Shown: in pieces, positions 23,235-32,738 of the stretch | How the letters are laid out: each line of letters opens with the position of its first letter | Numbering within the stretch: the stretch's first letter is position 1 | The notes under the pieces: generated by a model | What the model was told of the DNA's origin: nothing | The model's database searches: none | The model's input: the letters and a program-made list of their open reading frames with translations, nothing else | Made by a program: the position numbers and the translations under genes | DNA from: Thermodesulfovibrionia bacterium | GTDB taxonomy: Bacteria > Nitrospirota > Thermodesulfovibrionia > UBA6902 | NCBI GenBank assembly: GCA_030646035.1 | Contig: JAUSMY010000030.1 | Span: 1 to 46,433, forward strand | DNA length: 46,433 bases | Direction of reading: 5' to 3'

Positions 23235-24254
23235 TTATCCGCCGATCTTTGACATCGTATCGATCAGGCTGGAGGAATTGATATCTTCATTAAGTAAATG
23301 GCGCTGCGGTTTCACTTTTACCGCACTGAGAAAGAGAGCTTCGATCTCCTCGTCAGATGCGCCTTTTCTCATCGGGTTTTTAATGTCGATCTTGATATTT
23401 GAAAAAAGGCATGGCCTGATATTCCCGTCTGCAGTGAGGCGGAGCCTGTTGCAGAAACTGCAGAAATGTTCGCTTATAGGGCTGATGATGCCTATCACTC
23501 CGGCAGCCCCTTTTATCCTGTAATTCCTCGAAGGGCCTCTGCCTTTAAACTTATATTCTTCCACTTTGCCTAACTTTGATATCTTCTCCATTATCTCCGA
23601 CGAGCTGACATACTTGTCCTTCCTCCAGGCGCCGTTACATGCGGAAGGCATTAACTCGATGAACCTTATATGGTAATCATTGTCAAGGGTGAGTGATGCG
23701 AATGCAGCTATCTCGTCATCATTTATACCGCGGATAGGGACCATATTTATCTTTACCGGCACAAGCCCCACGCGTTCAGCTTCCTTTATGGATTCCCACA
23801 CCAGGCTGATGTCGCCTCCTTTTGTGATATTCCCAAAGCGTTCGGCATCTAATGAATCAAGGCTTATGTTCACCCTGTTGAGCCCGGCCTTTTTTAATTC
23901 TTCCGCCTGCTTCGACAGCATGATCCCGTTGGTAGTAAGGCTTAGATCGCGTATCCCGATAGCTTTTATAGCTGCGATCAACTGAGTAATGTTTTTTCTG
24001 ACAAGAGGCTCTCCGCCTGTGATCCTGACCTTTTCGAGCCCGTGTTTATGCGCGATACGCACGAATCTTACTATCTCTTCATCAGTGAGGATATCCGAAT
24101 CTGTAAAATGTTTCACGCCCTCTGACGGCATGCAGTACAGGCACTTAAGATTACATTTGTCAGTTACGGATATCCGAAGATAGTCTATCCGGCGGCTGTA
24201 TGAATCCGTGAGCGGCTGATCTATTTTTACTGTCTGTTCAGATGCTTTATCCAT
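23235..24254 (-). CDS. moaA: GTP 3',8-cyclase MoaA
   Basis: A 339-residue radical SAM enzyme that makes the first intermediate of molybdenum cofactor synthesis. The N-terminal cluster motif is CNLKCLYCMP, and the C-terminal second cluster is FCSFCNRLRL followed by RPCLF. The C terminus ends in GG, as needed for MoaA activation. It converges on the octahaem cytochrome gene with only 4 bases between the stops. Its place next to a molybdopterin enzyme fits cofactor supply, although moaA is also needed by other enzymes. Confidence 0.97.
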   Translation of the reverse strand: MDKASEQTVKIDQPLTDSYSRRIDYLRISVTDKCNLKCLYCMPSEGVKHFTDSDILTDEEIVRFVRIAHKHGLEKVRITGGEPLVRKNITQLIAAIKAIGIRDLSLTTNGIMLSKQAEELKKAGLNRVNISLDSLDAERFGNITKGGDISLVWESIKEAERVGLVPVKINMVPIRGINDDEIAAFASLTLDNDYHIRFIELMPSACNGAWRKDKYVSSSEIMEKISKLGKVEEYKFKGRGPSRNYRIKGAAGVIGIISPISEHFCSFCNRLRLTADGNIRPCLFSNIKIDIKNPMRKGASDEEIEALFLSAVKVKPQRHLLNEDINSSSLIDTMSKIGG

Positions 24255-24311
24255 AATATTTTATTCCAACCTTATAATAACTTAAAAACAGCCAAAGCTT
24301 CTCTTGCCAAA

Positions 24312-25514
24312 TCACTGCCAGTAACGGCCGGAAATGAAATACTCTATCAGTGCAACAACCATTATCAGCACACATACTTTAATGGTATTTTTGTAGATCC
24401 CGTTCATTGCGGCTTTGAAATATTCTCTTGTCAGCACAAGGCAGAGATGAACAGGCGACAGGAGCACTCCGACATATCCAGATGCAAAGGCAAAGGAGAT
24501 GGCTCCGATATGATTCACACCATCAAGCCCTAAGATGATCGGAAAGGTGCTGCCGACAAATCCGACAGTAAGGCCTGTGAGCAGCCCGTAGATGAACGGC
24601 AGAAAGAAGAGCACCGGCAAGACAGGGATATTTTCTTCTGTGAAAAACCTGCTTATATTCATTACCGCGCCTGAATCATTGAGAACCGCCTTGAAGGTCA
24701 TGGCGCCGAGTATTATCAGCACTATCTCCCATGAAAAGCCTTTTATAAAAGTCTGCAATATATCTTTTGCCGAATATCGAAACACAACAAACATGCTGAC
24801 GATCACAACGCTGAGGCATATTGATAAATTCATATGAAAGACTATTACCATTATCAGGATGGCGGATAAAGGGATAAAGCTCACAAGCCCTGCGCGTGAG
24901 ATCTTCTTAAATCCTTCTCTCTGAGTCCCGATGCCTTTCAGCCCCCATAAGGTTCCTCCTGCCATAAGGCACAAGGCATACGGCAGGTTGGCAAGCATTA
25001 TCTGTCTCAGCGAATACGATGTAATGGCAGACGCTAGGATCACCCCGGGGTATAGTGGAAGGATGAATTCCCATGGATGCCTGAACATATAATTTATGAA
25101 CGCCTTCTTCTCCTGAGAGATGTCGATATTTTTTGACGCCTCGTCAACCATGGGCGCTGAAAAGAGCGCGCCGCCCATTGAAGGCAGCAAGCCGATAAGC
25201 GCGGGCATTGAAGCCATGAGTATCCTCCTGTCCATGACCATCCCCCTGAAAGAATCCATCATCTGCTGCATTATGCCGTTTTGCCGCATGACGTTCTCAA
25301 ACATCCTTATAAGAAGAAGCGCTGTGATAAGGCTGATGGTTGTCTTATCCGTGCTGCCGGCGTAAAAGGCCTTTAGAAAATCGAGCGGCGCAAGCAGATA
25401 CAGAAATGCCAGGATAACTGACGAAAGAGACATTACCACGCCGAGCTTCCACTTTCTCTTCAGGAGAACCACCATGATGACGAGAACCGATATTATCTTG
25501 AATATGTCGAACAT
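24312..25514 (-). CDS. DUF401-family membrane protein
   Basis: A 400-residue polytopic membrane protein with about ten hydrophobic segments. The central block LIGLLPSMGGALFSAPMVDEA and the following FINYMFRHPWEFILPLYPGVI are typical of DUF401 proteins, which resemble gluconate/citrate-type secondary transporters. The substrate is unknown. It is divergent from the PBP1A gene, with 74 bases between the starts, and lies just upstream of moaA on the same strand (57-base gap). Confidence 0.85.
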   Translation of the reverse strand: MFDIFKIISVLVIMVVLLKRKWKLGVVMSLSSVILAFLYLLAPLDFLKAFYAGSTDKTTISLITALLLIRMFENVMRQNGIMQQMMDSFRGMVMDRRILMASMPALIGLLPSMGGALFSAPMVDEASKNIDISQEKKAFINYMFRHPWEFILPLYPGVILASAITSYSLRQIMLANLPYALCLMAGGTLWGLKGIGTQREGFKKISRAGLVSFIPLSAILIMVIVFHMNLSICLSVVIVSMFVVFRYSAKDILQTFIKGFSWEIVLIILGAMTFKAVLNDSGAVMNISRFFTEENIPVLPVLFFLPFIYGLLTGLTVGFVGSTFPIILGLDGVNHIGAISFAFASGYVGVLLSPVHLCLVLTREYFKAAMNGIYKNTIKVCVLIMVVALIEYFISGRYWQ

Positions 25515-25550
25515 CCGTTAATTATACAGGAGACGTCTCTATAGGGTAAA

Positions 25551-25580
25551 TTGACTCTCATTCAGTATGAGGACTATAAT
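25551..25580 (+). promoter_or_regulatory. Sigma-70 promoter of the PBP1A gene, likely leaderless
   Basis: TTGACT (25551-25556), an 18-base spacer and TATAAT (25575-25580). The ATG at 25589 is only 8 bases after the -10, where transcription itself should begin, and no Shine-Dalgarno exists between them. Confidence 0.7.
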
Positions 25581-25588
25581 TCTCTATC

Positions 25589-27949
25589 ATGAAACGCATT
25601 ATCTTCAGGACGATCATCATACTCTTTGTTTTAGGCATCGGCCTGGGCATCGGAGCTTATCTCGCTGTGCTTGAGGGCATACCTGAAATAGAAGAGATCA
25701 AAAAATACACACCTGCAAACGGAACAAAAGTATACGCTGACGATGACACCATAATAGGCGAACTGAAGATCGAGAAAGGCATACACGCCCCAATAAGCGA
25801 GGTGCCTGAACATCTCATACAGGCGCTTGTCTCTGTCGAGGATTCCAATTTCTGGGTTCACAGGGGCATCGACTACATTGCTATATTAAGGGCGCTGGCA
25901 AAAGATGTGATTTCCGGCAGGATGAAAGAAGGCGCGAGCACCATAACGCAGCAGCTCGCAAAGGTCCTCTTTCTTACCCCTGAGAAGACCATCCTTAGAA
26001 AACTCAAGGAAGTGGCCCTTGCCTTTAAGATCGAGAAGAACCTGACAAAGAAAGAGATACTTGAGCTTTACCTCAACAAGATATATTTCGGACACGGCGC
26101 ATACGGAGTAAAGATGGCGGCAAAAACCTACTTCGGTAAGCCTGTATCTGATCTTGACCTTGCCGAATCAGCCTTGATCTGCGGGCTTATAAAAGCGCCC
26201 AGCGCTTACTCCCCGTACAGCAATCTGGATAAGGCAAAGCAGAGACAGTACACCGTCCTCAGCAGGATGCTCAAGGAGGGATATATAAGCCAGGAGGAAA
26301 TGGATAAGGCTTACAAACAGCCGCTTCACCTATCAAGCGTAAGGACTGCAGGATATACCCCGAATTACTTTCTTGAGTATATAAGGAAATACCTCGAAGA
26401 CAAATACGGCATAGATATGGTCTATAAAGGCGGCCTCAAGGTCTATACCACTTTAAATAAAGATATGGAGATAGCCGCTGTAAAAGCCCTTCAAAAAGGG
26501 CTGGAAGATCTCGACAAAAGACAGGGCTTCAGAGGGGTACTCGGACAGAAAGATCTTGATTTTGCAAAAGAGCTCAAGGAAAAAGAGCCGTTTGATAAGG
26601 TATTCATGGAGGCCGGGGATGTCATGACCGGCATAGTTCTCAAGGTATCTGAGCAGGAGGCTGCGGTTAAAGCAAAAGGGATAATCGGCAGGCTCTTGCT
26701 CAAAGATGCAGAATGGGCCTCAAGACTCATAGACCAAAAAGGAAAGACCCTTAAAGAGTTCAGGGACCTGAAGCTTAACAAGATACTTAAACCCGGCGAT
26801 ATAATAATGGTCAAGGTAAAAACGATATGGAAGAATGAACCTGTATTTGAACTTGAGCAGGAACCGCGTGTTCAGGGAGCGGTGATAGCGATTGAGCCTT
26901 CAACCGGTTACATCAGGGCGATAGTCGGAGGCTATGACTTCAGCAAGAGCGAGTTCAACAGGGCTATCTTCGCCGAAAGGCAGGCAGGCTCGGTAATAAA
27001 ACCACTCATCTATGCAGCTGCCATGGATAACGGCTATACACCGGCAAGCGTGATCATAGATGAGCCTATAGTGTTTGAGAATGCAGCCTTAGGCGACTGG
27101 AAGCCGGGAAACTACGATAATAAATATAACGGTGCAACACGCCTGAGAGACGCGCTTGCGCACTCAAGGAATATCATAACGATAAAACTCCTTCAGGACA
27201 TCGGTGTTGGAAAGGCTGTAAGCTTCATGAGCGCCCTGGGCCTCAACGGGCCCTTCCCCCGCGACCTTACGCTCGCACTCGGCAGCCTTAGCCTGACCCC
27301 TATAGAGATAACTTCGGCATTCTCTGTATTTGCCAATGACGGGGTAAAGATGGAGCCTATTGCCGTAAAATATATCATTGACGCGAACGGGAACACAATT
27401 GAGAGCAACAGGCCTGGCGGCACAAGGGTGATAACTTCTCAGACCGCTTTCCTTGCGACATCAATGCTTGAAGATGTGGTCAACTACGGTACAGGCGGAC
27501 GGGCAAAGGCGCTTAACAGGCCGGTGGCAGGAAAGACCGGCACAACAAACGATTATATAGATGCATGGTTCGTTGGCTATACCCCTGAACTGGCCGCCGG
27601 AGTATGGGTAGGTTTTGACGACCAGCAAACTATTGGGAAAAGAGAAACTGGTTCAAAAGCGGCCCTTCCTGTGTGGGTAGATTTCATGAAGGAAACCCTT
27701 GACACCCTCTCACCCATAAGCAACGGCGCCAGGCCTTTTCCTGTCCCTGAAGGTATAGTCACAGCGGTCATAGACCCCGTAACAGGGCTTCTGGCTACAA
27801 ATGAGACAGAAAAACTGGTAGAATTCTTTAAGGAAGGCACAGTGCCGACAGAGTATTCAGCAGGCCTTTCCAGAGAAAAGATCATGATGCATAAAGAGGA
27901 ACTCAAAAAAACAACGCCCGAATCCGATCAGGGCAATGTGGAGGATTAA
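25589..27949 (+). CDS. mrcA: Class A penicillin-binding protein 1A
   Basis: A 786-residue bifunctional peptidoglycan synthase. One N-terminal helix (residues about 4-27) anchors it. The glycosyltransferase GT51 domain has catalytic Glu84 in SVEDSNFWVHRG and the motif GASTITQQLAK. The transpeptidase domain has the active-site Ser468 in GSVIKPL, an SRN triad element and KTGTTN near residue 641. All catalytic motifs are intact. The TPR gene starts at the next base after the stop. Confidence 0.96.
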   Translation: MKRIIFRTIIILFVLGIGLGIGAYLAVLEGIPEIEEIKKYTPANGTKVYADDDTIIGELKIEKGIHAPISEVPEHLIQALVSVEDSNFWVHRGIDYIAILRALAKDVISGRMKEGASTITQQLAKVLFLTPEKTILRKLKEVALAFKIEKNLTKKEILELYLNKIYFGHGAYGVKMAAKTYFGKPVSDLDLAESALICGLIKAPSAYSPYSNLDKAKQRQYTVLSRMLKEGYISQEEMDKAYKQPLHLSSVRTAGYTPNYFLEYIRKYLEDKYGIDMVYKGGLKVYTTLNKDMEIAAVKALQKGLEDLDKRQGFRGVLGQKDLDFAKELKEKEPFDKVFMEAGDVMTGIVLKVSEQEAAVKAKGIIGRLLLKDAEWASRLIDQKGKTLKEFRDLKLNKILKPGDIIMVKVKTIWKNEPVFELEQEPRVQGAVIAIEPSTGYIRAIVGGYDFSKSEFNRAIFAERQAGSVIKPLIYAAAMDNGYTPASVIIDEPIVFENAALGDWKPGNYDNKYNGATRLRDALAHSRNIITIKLLQDIGVGKAVSFMSALGLNGPFPRDLTLALGSLSLTPIEITSAFSVFANDGVKMEPIAVKYIIDANGNTIESNRPGGTRVITSQTAFLATSMLEDVVNYGTGGRAKALNRPVAGKTGTTNDYIDAWFVGYTPELAAGVWVGFDDQQTIGKRETGSKAALPVWVDFMKETLDTLSPISNGARPFPVPEGIVTAVIDPVTGLLATNETEKLVEFFKEGTVPTEYSAGLSREKIMMHKEELKKTTPESDQGNVED

Positions 27950-28225
27950 ATGAAAAAGGCTCTCTTTACAATCTTATTGCTGCTTCTTTCAGTTTCTATT
28001 TGCATGGCGGACGAGGATCTGATGAAAAAAGCATACTCCTACTACTATCAGGGGAAAATGGCACAGGCGATAGTGCTTATGCAGGAGGCATCTGCTGACA
28101 ACCCCACTCCGGAACAGCTCTATTTTATCGGTTATGCTTATTACAAACTTAAGGACTTCAGCAATTCAAGAAAGTACTTTGATGAGGCATACAAGCTCAA
28201 CAATAATTATTCCCCTGTAAAATAA
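27950..28225 (+). CDS. Small periplasmic TPR protein
   Basis: A 91-residue exported protein with a signal peptide (residues 1-20, ending CMA). The mature part has two helix-turn-helix TPR units, AYSYYYQGKMAQAIVLMQEA and LYFIGYAYYKLKDFSNSRKY, and ends shortly after. It starts directly after the PBP1A stop, so it is co-translated, and it may assist or regulate the cell wall enzyme. The role is inferred from position only. Confidence 0.8.
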   Translation: MKKALFTILLLLLSVSICMADEDLMKKAYSYYYQGKMAQAIVLMQEASADNPTPEQLYFIGYAYYKLKDFSNSRKYFDEAYKLNNNYSPVK

Positions 28226-28241
28226 TAGATCAGCCGGCAGG

Positions 28242-29648
28242 TCATAGGCCGACCATGTGCAGCTTCATTATATTGGTCTTTTCGCCAAATGCAAAAGGCG
28301 AAGTGGCGATGATGACTATGGAGTCGCCTTTTTTTACAATGCCTTTCTCAAGAAGCCTCTTCTCTGACTCGGATATCATCTCATCGGTACTCCGTGGAAA
28401 ATTCATTTTAAACGGCCTTATGCCGTGGTAGAGGTTCATCCTCCTCCTCACCTCTTCTTTGACAGTAAAGCCGATTATCGGGATATGCGTTCTGAACTTT
28501 GAGACGAGCAGTGAGGTATAGCCGCTCCTGCTGAATGCGACTATGACCTTTGCCCCTACATCAACGGCAGCCGTACAGGCAGCCTCTGCAATGGCATGGG
28601 CAAAAGATTCGGAATGCTCGACAACCGGCACAAACTCTGACCTGTGTTCCTCGGTATATCTTATGATCTTATCCATCATGATCAATGACCTGACAGGGTA
28701 CTTCCCTGCCGCTGTCTCAGCCGAAAGCATAAGCGCATCTGTCCCGTCAATGACCGCGTTCGCAACATCAGCGGCCTCTGCCCTTGTCGGGTTAAGATGT
28801 TCTGTCATGGACTCAAGCATCTGGGTTGCTGTGATGACCGGTTTACCGGATCTGTTGCAGTTATCGATGAGTTGTTTCTGAATGATAGGCACCTCTTCAG
28901 GCGGAACCTCAACTCCGAGATCGCCGCGCGCTATCATTATGCCGTCAGATACATTTATGATCTCATGGATGTTATGGAGCGCCTGTCTTGTCTCTATCTT
29001 TGCGATAACAGGTATATCCGAGCCCATCTTCTTCAAAAGGTGCTTCACCCTTGATATGTCCATTTTTGTTGTAACAAATGAGACTGCTATATAATCGACA
29101 CCGGCCTCAACCCCGAACCCGATATCCTCGATATCTTTTTTTGTGAGGGTTGGGGCAGATATGCTGACACCCGGAAGGTTAACCCCTTTCCTCTCCTTAA
29201 GCAGGCCGCCTTCAATGACCTTTGCCATCAAGCCGTTCTCTTTATTATGCAGAATCTTGAGCTGAAGCAGCCCGTCATCAATAAAGACATTATCCCCGGG
29301 CTTCAAGTCCCTTGCCAGCCTGTTGTAAAGTATAGGTATCAGCTTATTATCGCCTTTAATATTGCGTGAGGTCAGGGCAACAGTTGAGCCGTTCTTAAGA
29401 TGGACAGAGCCATTATTCAAAGAACCTACTCTTATCTTAAGGCCTTTCAGGTCAAGCAGTATCGCAACAGGGCTGCCTTTTTTTGCTGCGCATGACCTGA
29501 TGATATCAATGGCCTTTCTGTGCTCGGCATGTGTGCCGTGAGAAAGGTTCAGCCTAGCCGCGTTCATCCCTGAACTTATTAGCTGGCCAACCACCTTCTT
29601 TGTGCAGCTGGCAGGGCCGATAGTGCAGATTATCTTTGCTTTTCTCAT
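28242..29648 (-). CDS. pyk: Pyruvate kinase
   Basis: A 468-residue glycolytic enzyme converting phosphoenolpyruvate and ADP to pyruvate and ATP. It begins RKAKIICTIGPAS. It has NLSHGTHAEH, the catalytic lysine region PVIAKIETRQA, MIARGDLGVEVP and the signature TATQMLESM. The C-terminal allosteric domain is present (IVAFSRSGYTSLLVSKFR). It overlaps nadB by 4 bases (ATGA) on the same strand. It is convergent with the TPR gene. Confidence 0.97.
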   Translation of the reverse strand: MRKAKIICTIGPASCTKKVVGQLISSGMNAARLNLSHGTHAEHRKAIDIIRSCAAKKGSPVAILLDLKGLKIRVGSLNNGSVHLKNGSTVALTSRNIKGDNKLIPILYNRLARDLKPGDNVFIDDGLLQLKILHNKENGLMAKVIEGGLLKERKGVNLPGVSISAPTLTKKDIEDIGFGVEAGVDYIAVSFVTTKMDISRVKHLLKKMGSDIPVIAKIETRQALHNIHEIINVSDGIMIARGDLGVEVPPEEVPIIQKQLIDNCNRSGKPVITATQMLESMTEHLNPTRAEAADVANAVIDGTDALMLSAETAAGKYPVRSLIMMDKIIRYTEEHRSEFVPVVEHSESFAHAIAEAACTAAVDVGAKVIVAFSRSGYTSLLVSKFRTHIPIIGFTVKEEVRRRMNLYHGIRPFKMNFPRSTDEMISESEKRLLEKGIVKKGDSIVIIATSPFAFGEKTNIMKLHMVGL

Positions 29649-31228
29649 TGCTCTATCCAGAAGATGCCTTCATCCTTACGGCATGCGGTATGTCTATTCC
29701 ACTTCTGCCCTCTTCCCTTGAAGTCGGATCGAAAGTGGGCGCCTGTGCTCCCTTTCCTGAAAAGAGCGGAATCAACAATAAGCTCTGCAGATGTCAGCAT
29801 GTTCTTCAGCTCAAGCTCCCTTCTGCCGCTGAAGCGCGCATCCAGAACAAAGTCCCATTTATTCAGATGCTCCTTGGCGATGCTCAATGATTCATTGCAC
29901 CTGATTATGCCGACCTTCTCCCACATGACCTTCCTGAGAGAATACCTTATCTTTTCAGTATCAATAGGCTCGACCGTATCCGGCATCAAAGGAAGTCCTT
30001 CAAGCGGATGAGCTGCATCAACATATCCGGCAGAATCCGTATACTTCAGCGCAGCCCTGCCTGCCCTCGTTCCAAATACAAGCCCCTCAAGAAGACTGTT
30101 TGAGGCAAGCCTGTTTGCGCCGTGAACGCCTGTACACGCAACCTCGCCGGCGGCAAATAGCCCTTTAATGCTTGTCTCACCGTTAAGGTCGGTCTTTACA
30201 CCGCCCATGATGTAATGCGCAGCAGGAGTTACCGGGATCATCTCCCTTGTAATATCTATGTTGAAGCTGAGGCAAGTCTTATAGATCTGCGGAAAGCGTT
30301 TCTTGATAAAATTATGGTCAAGATGAGATATATCAAGATAGACATGCTTTGCCTCTGTATTGACCATCTCTGATACTATCGCCCTGCTTACCACATCCCT
30401 TGGCGCAAGCTCAGCCAGCTCATGATATAAATGCATGAACCTCTCGCCTTTAATGTTCTTCAGCACAGCGCCTTCGCCTCTCATCGCTTCGCTCAGTAAG
30501 AACGGAGGGGCTGAAGGATAAAAGAGCGTTGTCGGATGGAACTGGATGAACTCCATATCAGTCAGCAAAGCGCCTGCCCTGTAGGCTATGGCCATTCCGT
30601 CAGCGGTCGCGATAGACGGGTTCGTGGTTCCTGCAAAAAGCTCCCCTGCCCCGCCTGTTGCAAGCACAACCGCCTTTGCGTAGATATCAACTATCTCGCC
30701 CTTTCTCAGAACCCTTGCGCCCACACATCTGTTATCAATTGTTATCAGGTCAAGGGTAAATGAAAAATCATATCTTGTGATGGAAGGGAATGTGCGAACC
30801 TTATTGATCAGGGTCCGTTCGATCTCTTTGCCGGTTGAATCACCGTGTGAGTGAAGTATCCTGTTCCTTGAGTGCGCAGCCTCACGCGAAAAATCAAGCT
30901 TGCTCCCGTCCTTGTCAAACTCCGCGCCCCAGGATATAAGGTCAAGGATAAGTTCAGGGCCCTCGTTCACCATGACCTTTACGGCCTCGGCATCACACAG
31001 CCCGTCGCCCGCCTTTATGGTGTCATCATAGTGAATGCCTATCTCATCCTCATCACTGAGAGCGACAGCTATTCCGCCCTGGGCATACTCAGTGCTGCTT
31101 TCGGTTGGTTTGTCTTTTGTAAGAACGATGATACTGCTTTTAGATGATGCAAGTTCGATGGCTGCCCTTAAGCCGGCAACGCCTCCGCCTATTACGAGGA
31201 AATCCACTGTCTTAACAGGGGGATTCAT
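29645..31228 (-). CDS. nadB: L-aspartate oxidase
   Basis: A 527-residue flavoenzyme that oxidises L-aspartate to iminoaspartate, the first step of NAD synthesis. The FAD motif GGGVAGLRAAIELA is near the N terminus, followed by STEYAQGGIAVAL and the capping domain. MTPAAHY-type active site residues are seen in MIPVTPAAHYIMGGVKTD, and GANRLASNSLLEGLVFG binds FAD. It differs from succinate dehydrogenase flavoproteins by these blocks and by length. It overlaps pyk at the 3' end. The C terminus (FKGRGQKWNRHT) is typical. Confidence 0.96.
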   Translation of the reverse strand: MNPPVKTVDFLVIGGGVAGLRAAIELASSKSSIIVLTKDKPTESSTEYAQGGIAVALSDEDEIGIHYDDTIKAGDGLCDAEAVKVMVNEGPELILDLISWGAEFDKDGSKLDFSREAAHSRNRILHSHGDSTGKEIERTLINKVRTFPSITRYDFSFTLDLITIDNRCVGARVLRKGEIVDIYAKAVVLATGGAGELFAGTTNPSIATADGMAIAYRAGALLTDMEFIQFHPTTLFYPSAPPFLLSEAMRGEGAVLKNIKGERFMHLYHELAELAPRDVVSRAIVSEMVNTEAKHVYLDISHLDHNFIKKRFPQIYKTCLSFNIDITREMIPVTPAAHYIMGGVKTDLNGETSIKGLFAAGEVACTGVHGANRLASNSLLEGLVFGTRAGRAALKYTDSAGYVDAAHPLEGLPLMPDTVEPIDTEKIRYSLRKVMWEKVGIIRCNESLSIAKEHLNKWDFVLDARFSGRRELELKNMLTSAELIVDSALFRKGSTGAHFRSDFKGRGQKWNRHTACRKDEGIFWIEQ

Positions 31229-31287
31229 GGTAAAAAAACTATATAGTATTTAATATGTTAAGTCAATTTAGCTTCTTCTTACGGCAT

Positions 31288-31319
31288 TTGCACTTTTTAA
31301 ATGCGTTATTTAGTATAAT
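31288..31319 (+). promoter_or_regulatory. Putative promoter of the tRNA operon
   Basis: A perfect TATAAT (31314-31319) stands 21 bases before tRNA-Pro. The best -35 candidate, TTGCAC (31288-31293), has an overlong spacer of 20 bases, so the -35 assignment is weak. Confidence 0.5.
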
Positions 31320-31340
31320 AACCCTTCATAATAAATTGTA

Positions 31341-31417
31341 CGGGGCGTAGCGCAGCCTGGTAGCGCGCCTGCTTTGGGAGCAGGATGCCGGGGGTTCGAA
31401 TCCCTCCGCCCCGACCA
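31341..31417 (+). tRNA. tRNA-Pro (TGG)
   Basis: A complete cloverleaf with encoded CCA. The anticodon loop TTTGGGA carries TGG, and the acceptor stem CGGGGCG pairs with CGCCCCG. First gene of a five-tRNA cluster. Confidence 0.97.
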
Positions 31418-31427
31418 ATTATACAGA

Positions 31428-31504
31428 GCGCCTGTAGCTCAGTCGGATAGAGCAACTGCCTTCTAAGCAGTAGGCCAGAGGTTCGAATCCTCTCAGGCGC
31501 ACCA
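31428..31504 (+). tRNA. tRNA-Arg (TCT)
   Basis: A complete cloverleaf with encoded CCA. The anticodon loop CTTCTAA carries TCT, and the acceptor GCGCCTG pairs with CAGGCGC. It shares its acceptor and T arm with the tRNA-Arg (CCG) further on. Confidence 0.96.
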
Positions 31505-31622
31505 TTAAAATCATATAACTCAGAAGCATCAGAGCTTAAAGTTTAGAGTCACGAGTTGAAAATTTCAGCTTTATAGTTAAGAATAGTAGTCAGGTTTTCT
31601 TTAATTGTTAATTTGTTTTAAT

Positions 31623-31699
31623 GGTGAGTGTAGCTCAGTCGGCAGAGCATCTGATTGTGGTTCAGAGGGTTGCGGGTTCAATCCCCGTCACTCACCCCA
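31623..31699 (+). tRNA. tRNA-His (GTG)
   Basis: The anticodon loop TTGTGGT carries GTG. The acceptor GTGAGTG pairs with CACTCAC. The extra G-1 at 31623 faces discriminator C73, the histidine identity element, and CCA is encoded. The 118-base gap before it shows no other feature. Confidence 0.96.
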
Positions 31700-31744
31700 A
31701 TTTTAATAACAGCAGTTTAGAGTTAATAGCTTTTTGATTCGGTA

Positions 31745-31821
31745 GCGCCTGTAGCTCAGTGGATTAGAGCATCGGCCTCCGAAGCCGAGGGTCGGAGGTT
31801 CGAATCCTCTCAGGCGCGCCA
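31745..31821 (+). tRNA. tRNA-Arg (CCG)
   Basis: The anticodon loop CTCCGAA carries CCG. The acceptor GCGCCTG pairs with CAGGCGC, and CCA is encoded. It is related in acceptor and T arm to the tRNA-Arg (TCT) in the same cluster. Confidence 0.96.
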
Positions 31822-31859
31822 AAAAAGACAGGGTATAGAGTAGAATTTTGTAGTTTGCA

Positions 31860-31935
<76 letters not shown>

Positions 31936-31946
31936 TTTAAAAAAGA

Positions 31947-31980
31947 AAAAGGCCAGCCTTCATAGGCTGGCCTTTCTTTT
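31947..31980. terminator. Bidirectional intrinsic terminator
   Basis: The stem GGCCAGCC (31951-31958) with GGCTGGCC (31965-31972), lengthened by flanking A and T bases, has A-rich and T-rich runs on its two sides. It can end the tRNA operon on the plus strand and the ydbL-like gene on the minus strand. Confidence 0.88.
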
Positions 31981-32001
31981 TGGTAAATATGCAGTTAGCT
32001 T

Positions 32002-32631
32002 TTATTGCTGTTTCCAGTTCCCGTCCTTATCCTGAATCCACCAGCCCTGCTTTGCATTCTTGATCCAGCTTTCTGCAAATATCTTCTTTACATCTGGTAT
32101 CTTCTCTGGCGTGAAGTTATTTGCCTTTGCGATCTCAGCATAGAGCGATTCACGGTCACTGTTCTCCGCCTCAATAAGACGGGTAATCGCAGCCTTGTCC
32201 TTTAAAGATAATCCGCTGGTATTGCGAACGGCAAGCAGCCCGTCCCTGGAGATCCCGACATTTCCGCTCTCCATGAATGGTTTGATGGAAGCTGCCCTCT
32301 CCTGTATGGATTCTTTCAACGCCCTGATAGCGGGTGTTGTGATATTAATATCTGCCTCCTGGGCATAAGCGGATGCAGGCCCGAAGAATGAGAATATGGA
32401 TCCTGAATCGTCCTGTATCATGCTCTGCGGTTCATTCTGTTTCTTCTGTTCATCCAGCTTCTGCTGCTCTTCCTGTTTCTGCCTGTTCTTCTCGCCCCAT
32501 ACCTCTTCCACGATCTTATCCGCAGCCTCAGCAACGGCAGCAGCCGGGAAATATATATTTATGGTTACGCAGGACGAAATAAAGAAGACCAAAGAACATA
32601 TAAACGATTTTTTGAGCAATACTTTTTTCAT
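32002..32631 (-). CDS. DUF1318 lipoprotein: YnbE-like N terminus fused to a YdbL-like domain
   Basis: A 209-residue lipoprotein. The signal peptide ends in the lipobox ISSC. Right after it comes VTINIYFPAAA and a short helix (EAADKIVEEVWG), like the E. coli lipoprotein YnbE. A Gln/Lys-rich linker follows, then a DUF1318 (YdbL) domain: AIRALKESIQERAASIKPFM, then AIAKANNFTPEKIPDV-like text and a final WWIQDKDGNWKQ. AGGAGG lies 7 bases before the ATG at 32631, which decides it over an ATG at 32691. It follows a YdbH-like gene on the same strand, so one protein seems to replace two E. coli ones. Confidence 0.82.
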   Translation of the reverse strand: MKKVLLKKSFICSLVFFISSCVTINIYFPAAAVAEAADKIVEEVWGEKNRQKQEEQQKLDEQKKQNEPQSMIQDDSGSIFSFFGPASAYAQEADINITTPAIRALKESIQERAASIKPFMESGNVGISRDGLLAVRNTSGLSLKDKAAITRLIEAENSDRESLYAEIAKANNFTPEKIPDVKKIFAESWIKNAKQGWWIQDKDGNWKQQ

Positions 32632-32738
32632 AGTTAAGCCTCCTGATAATGATTTAGTGAAATTATAAAGCATTTCTTTACTAACTGCCAATTAAATGCA
32701 GCTTTATGAAAAAATTAAATCTGAGGTTTGATCCTGTT

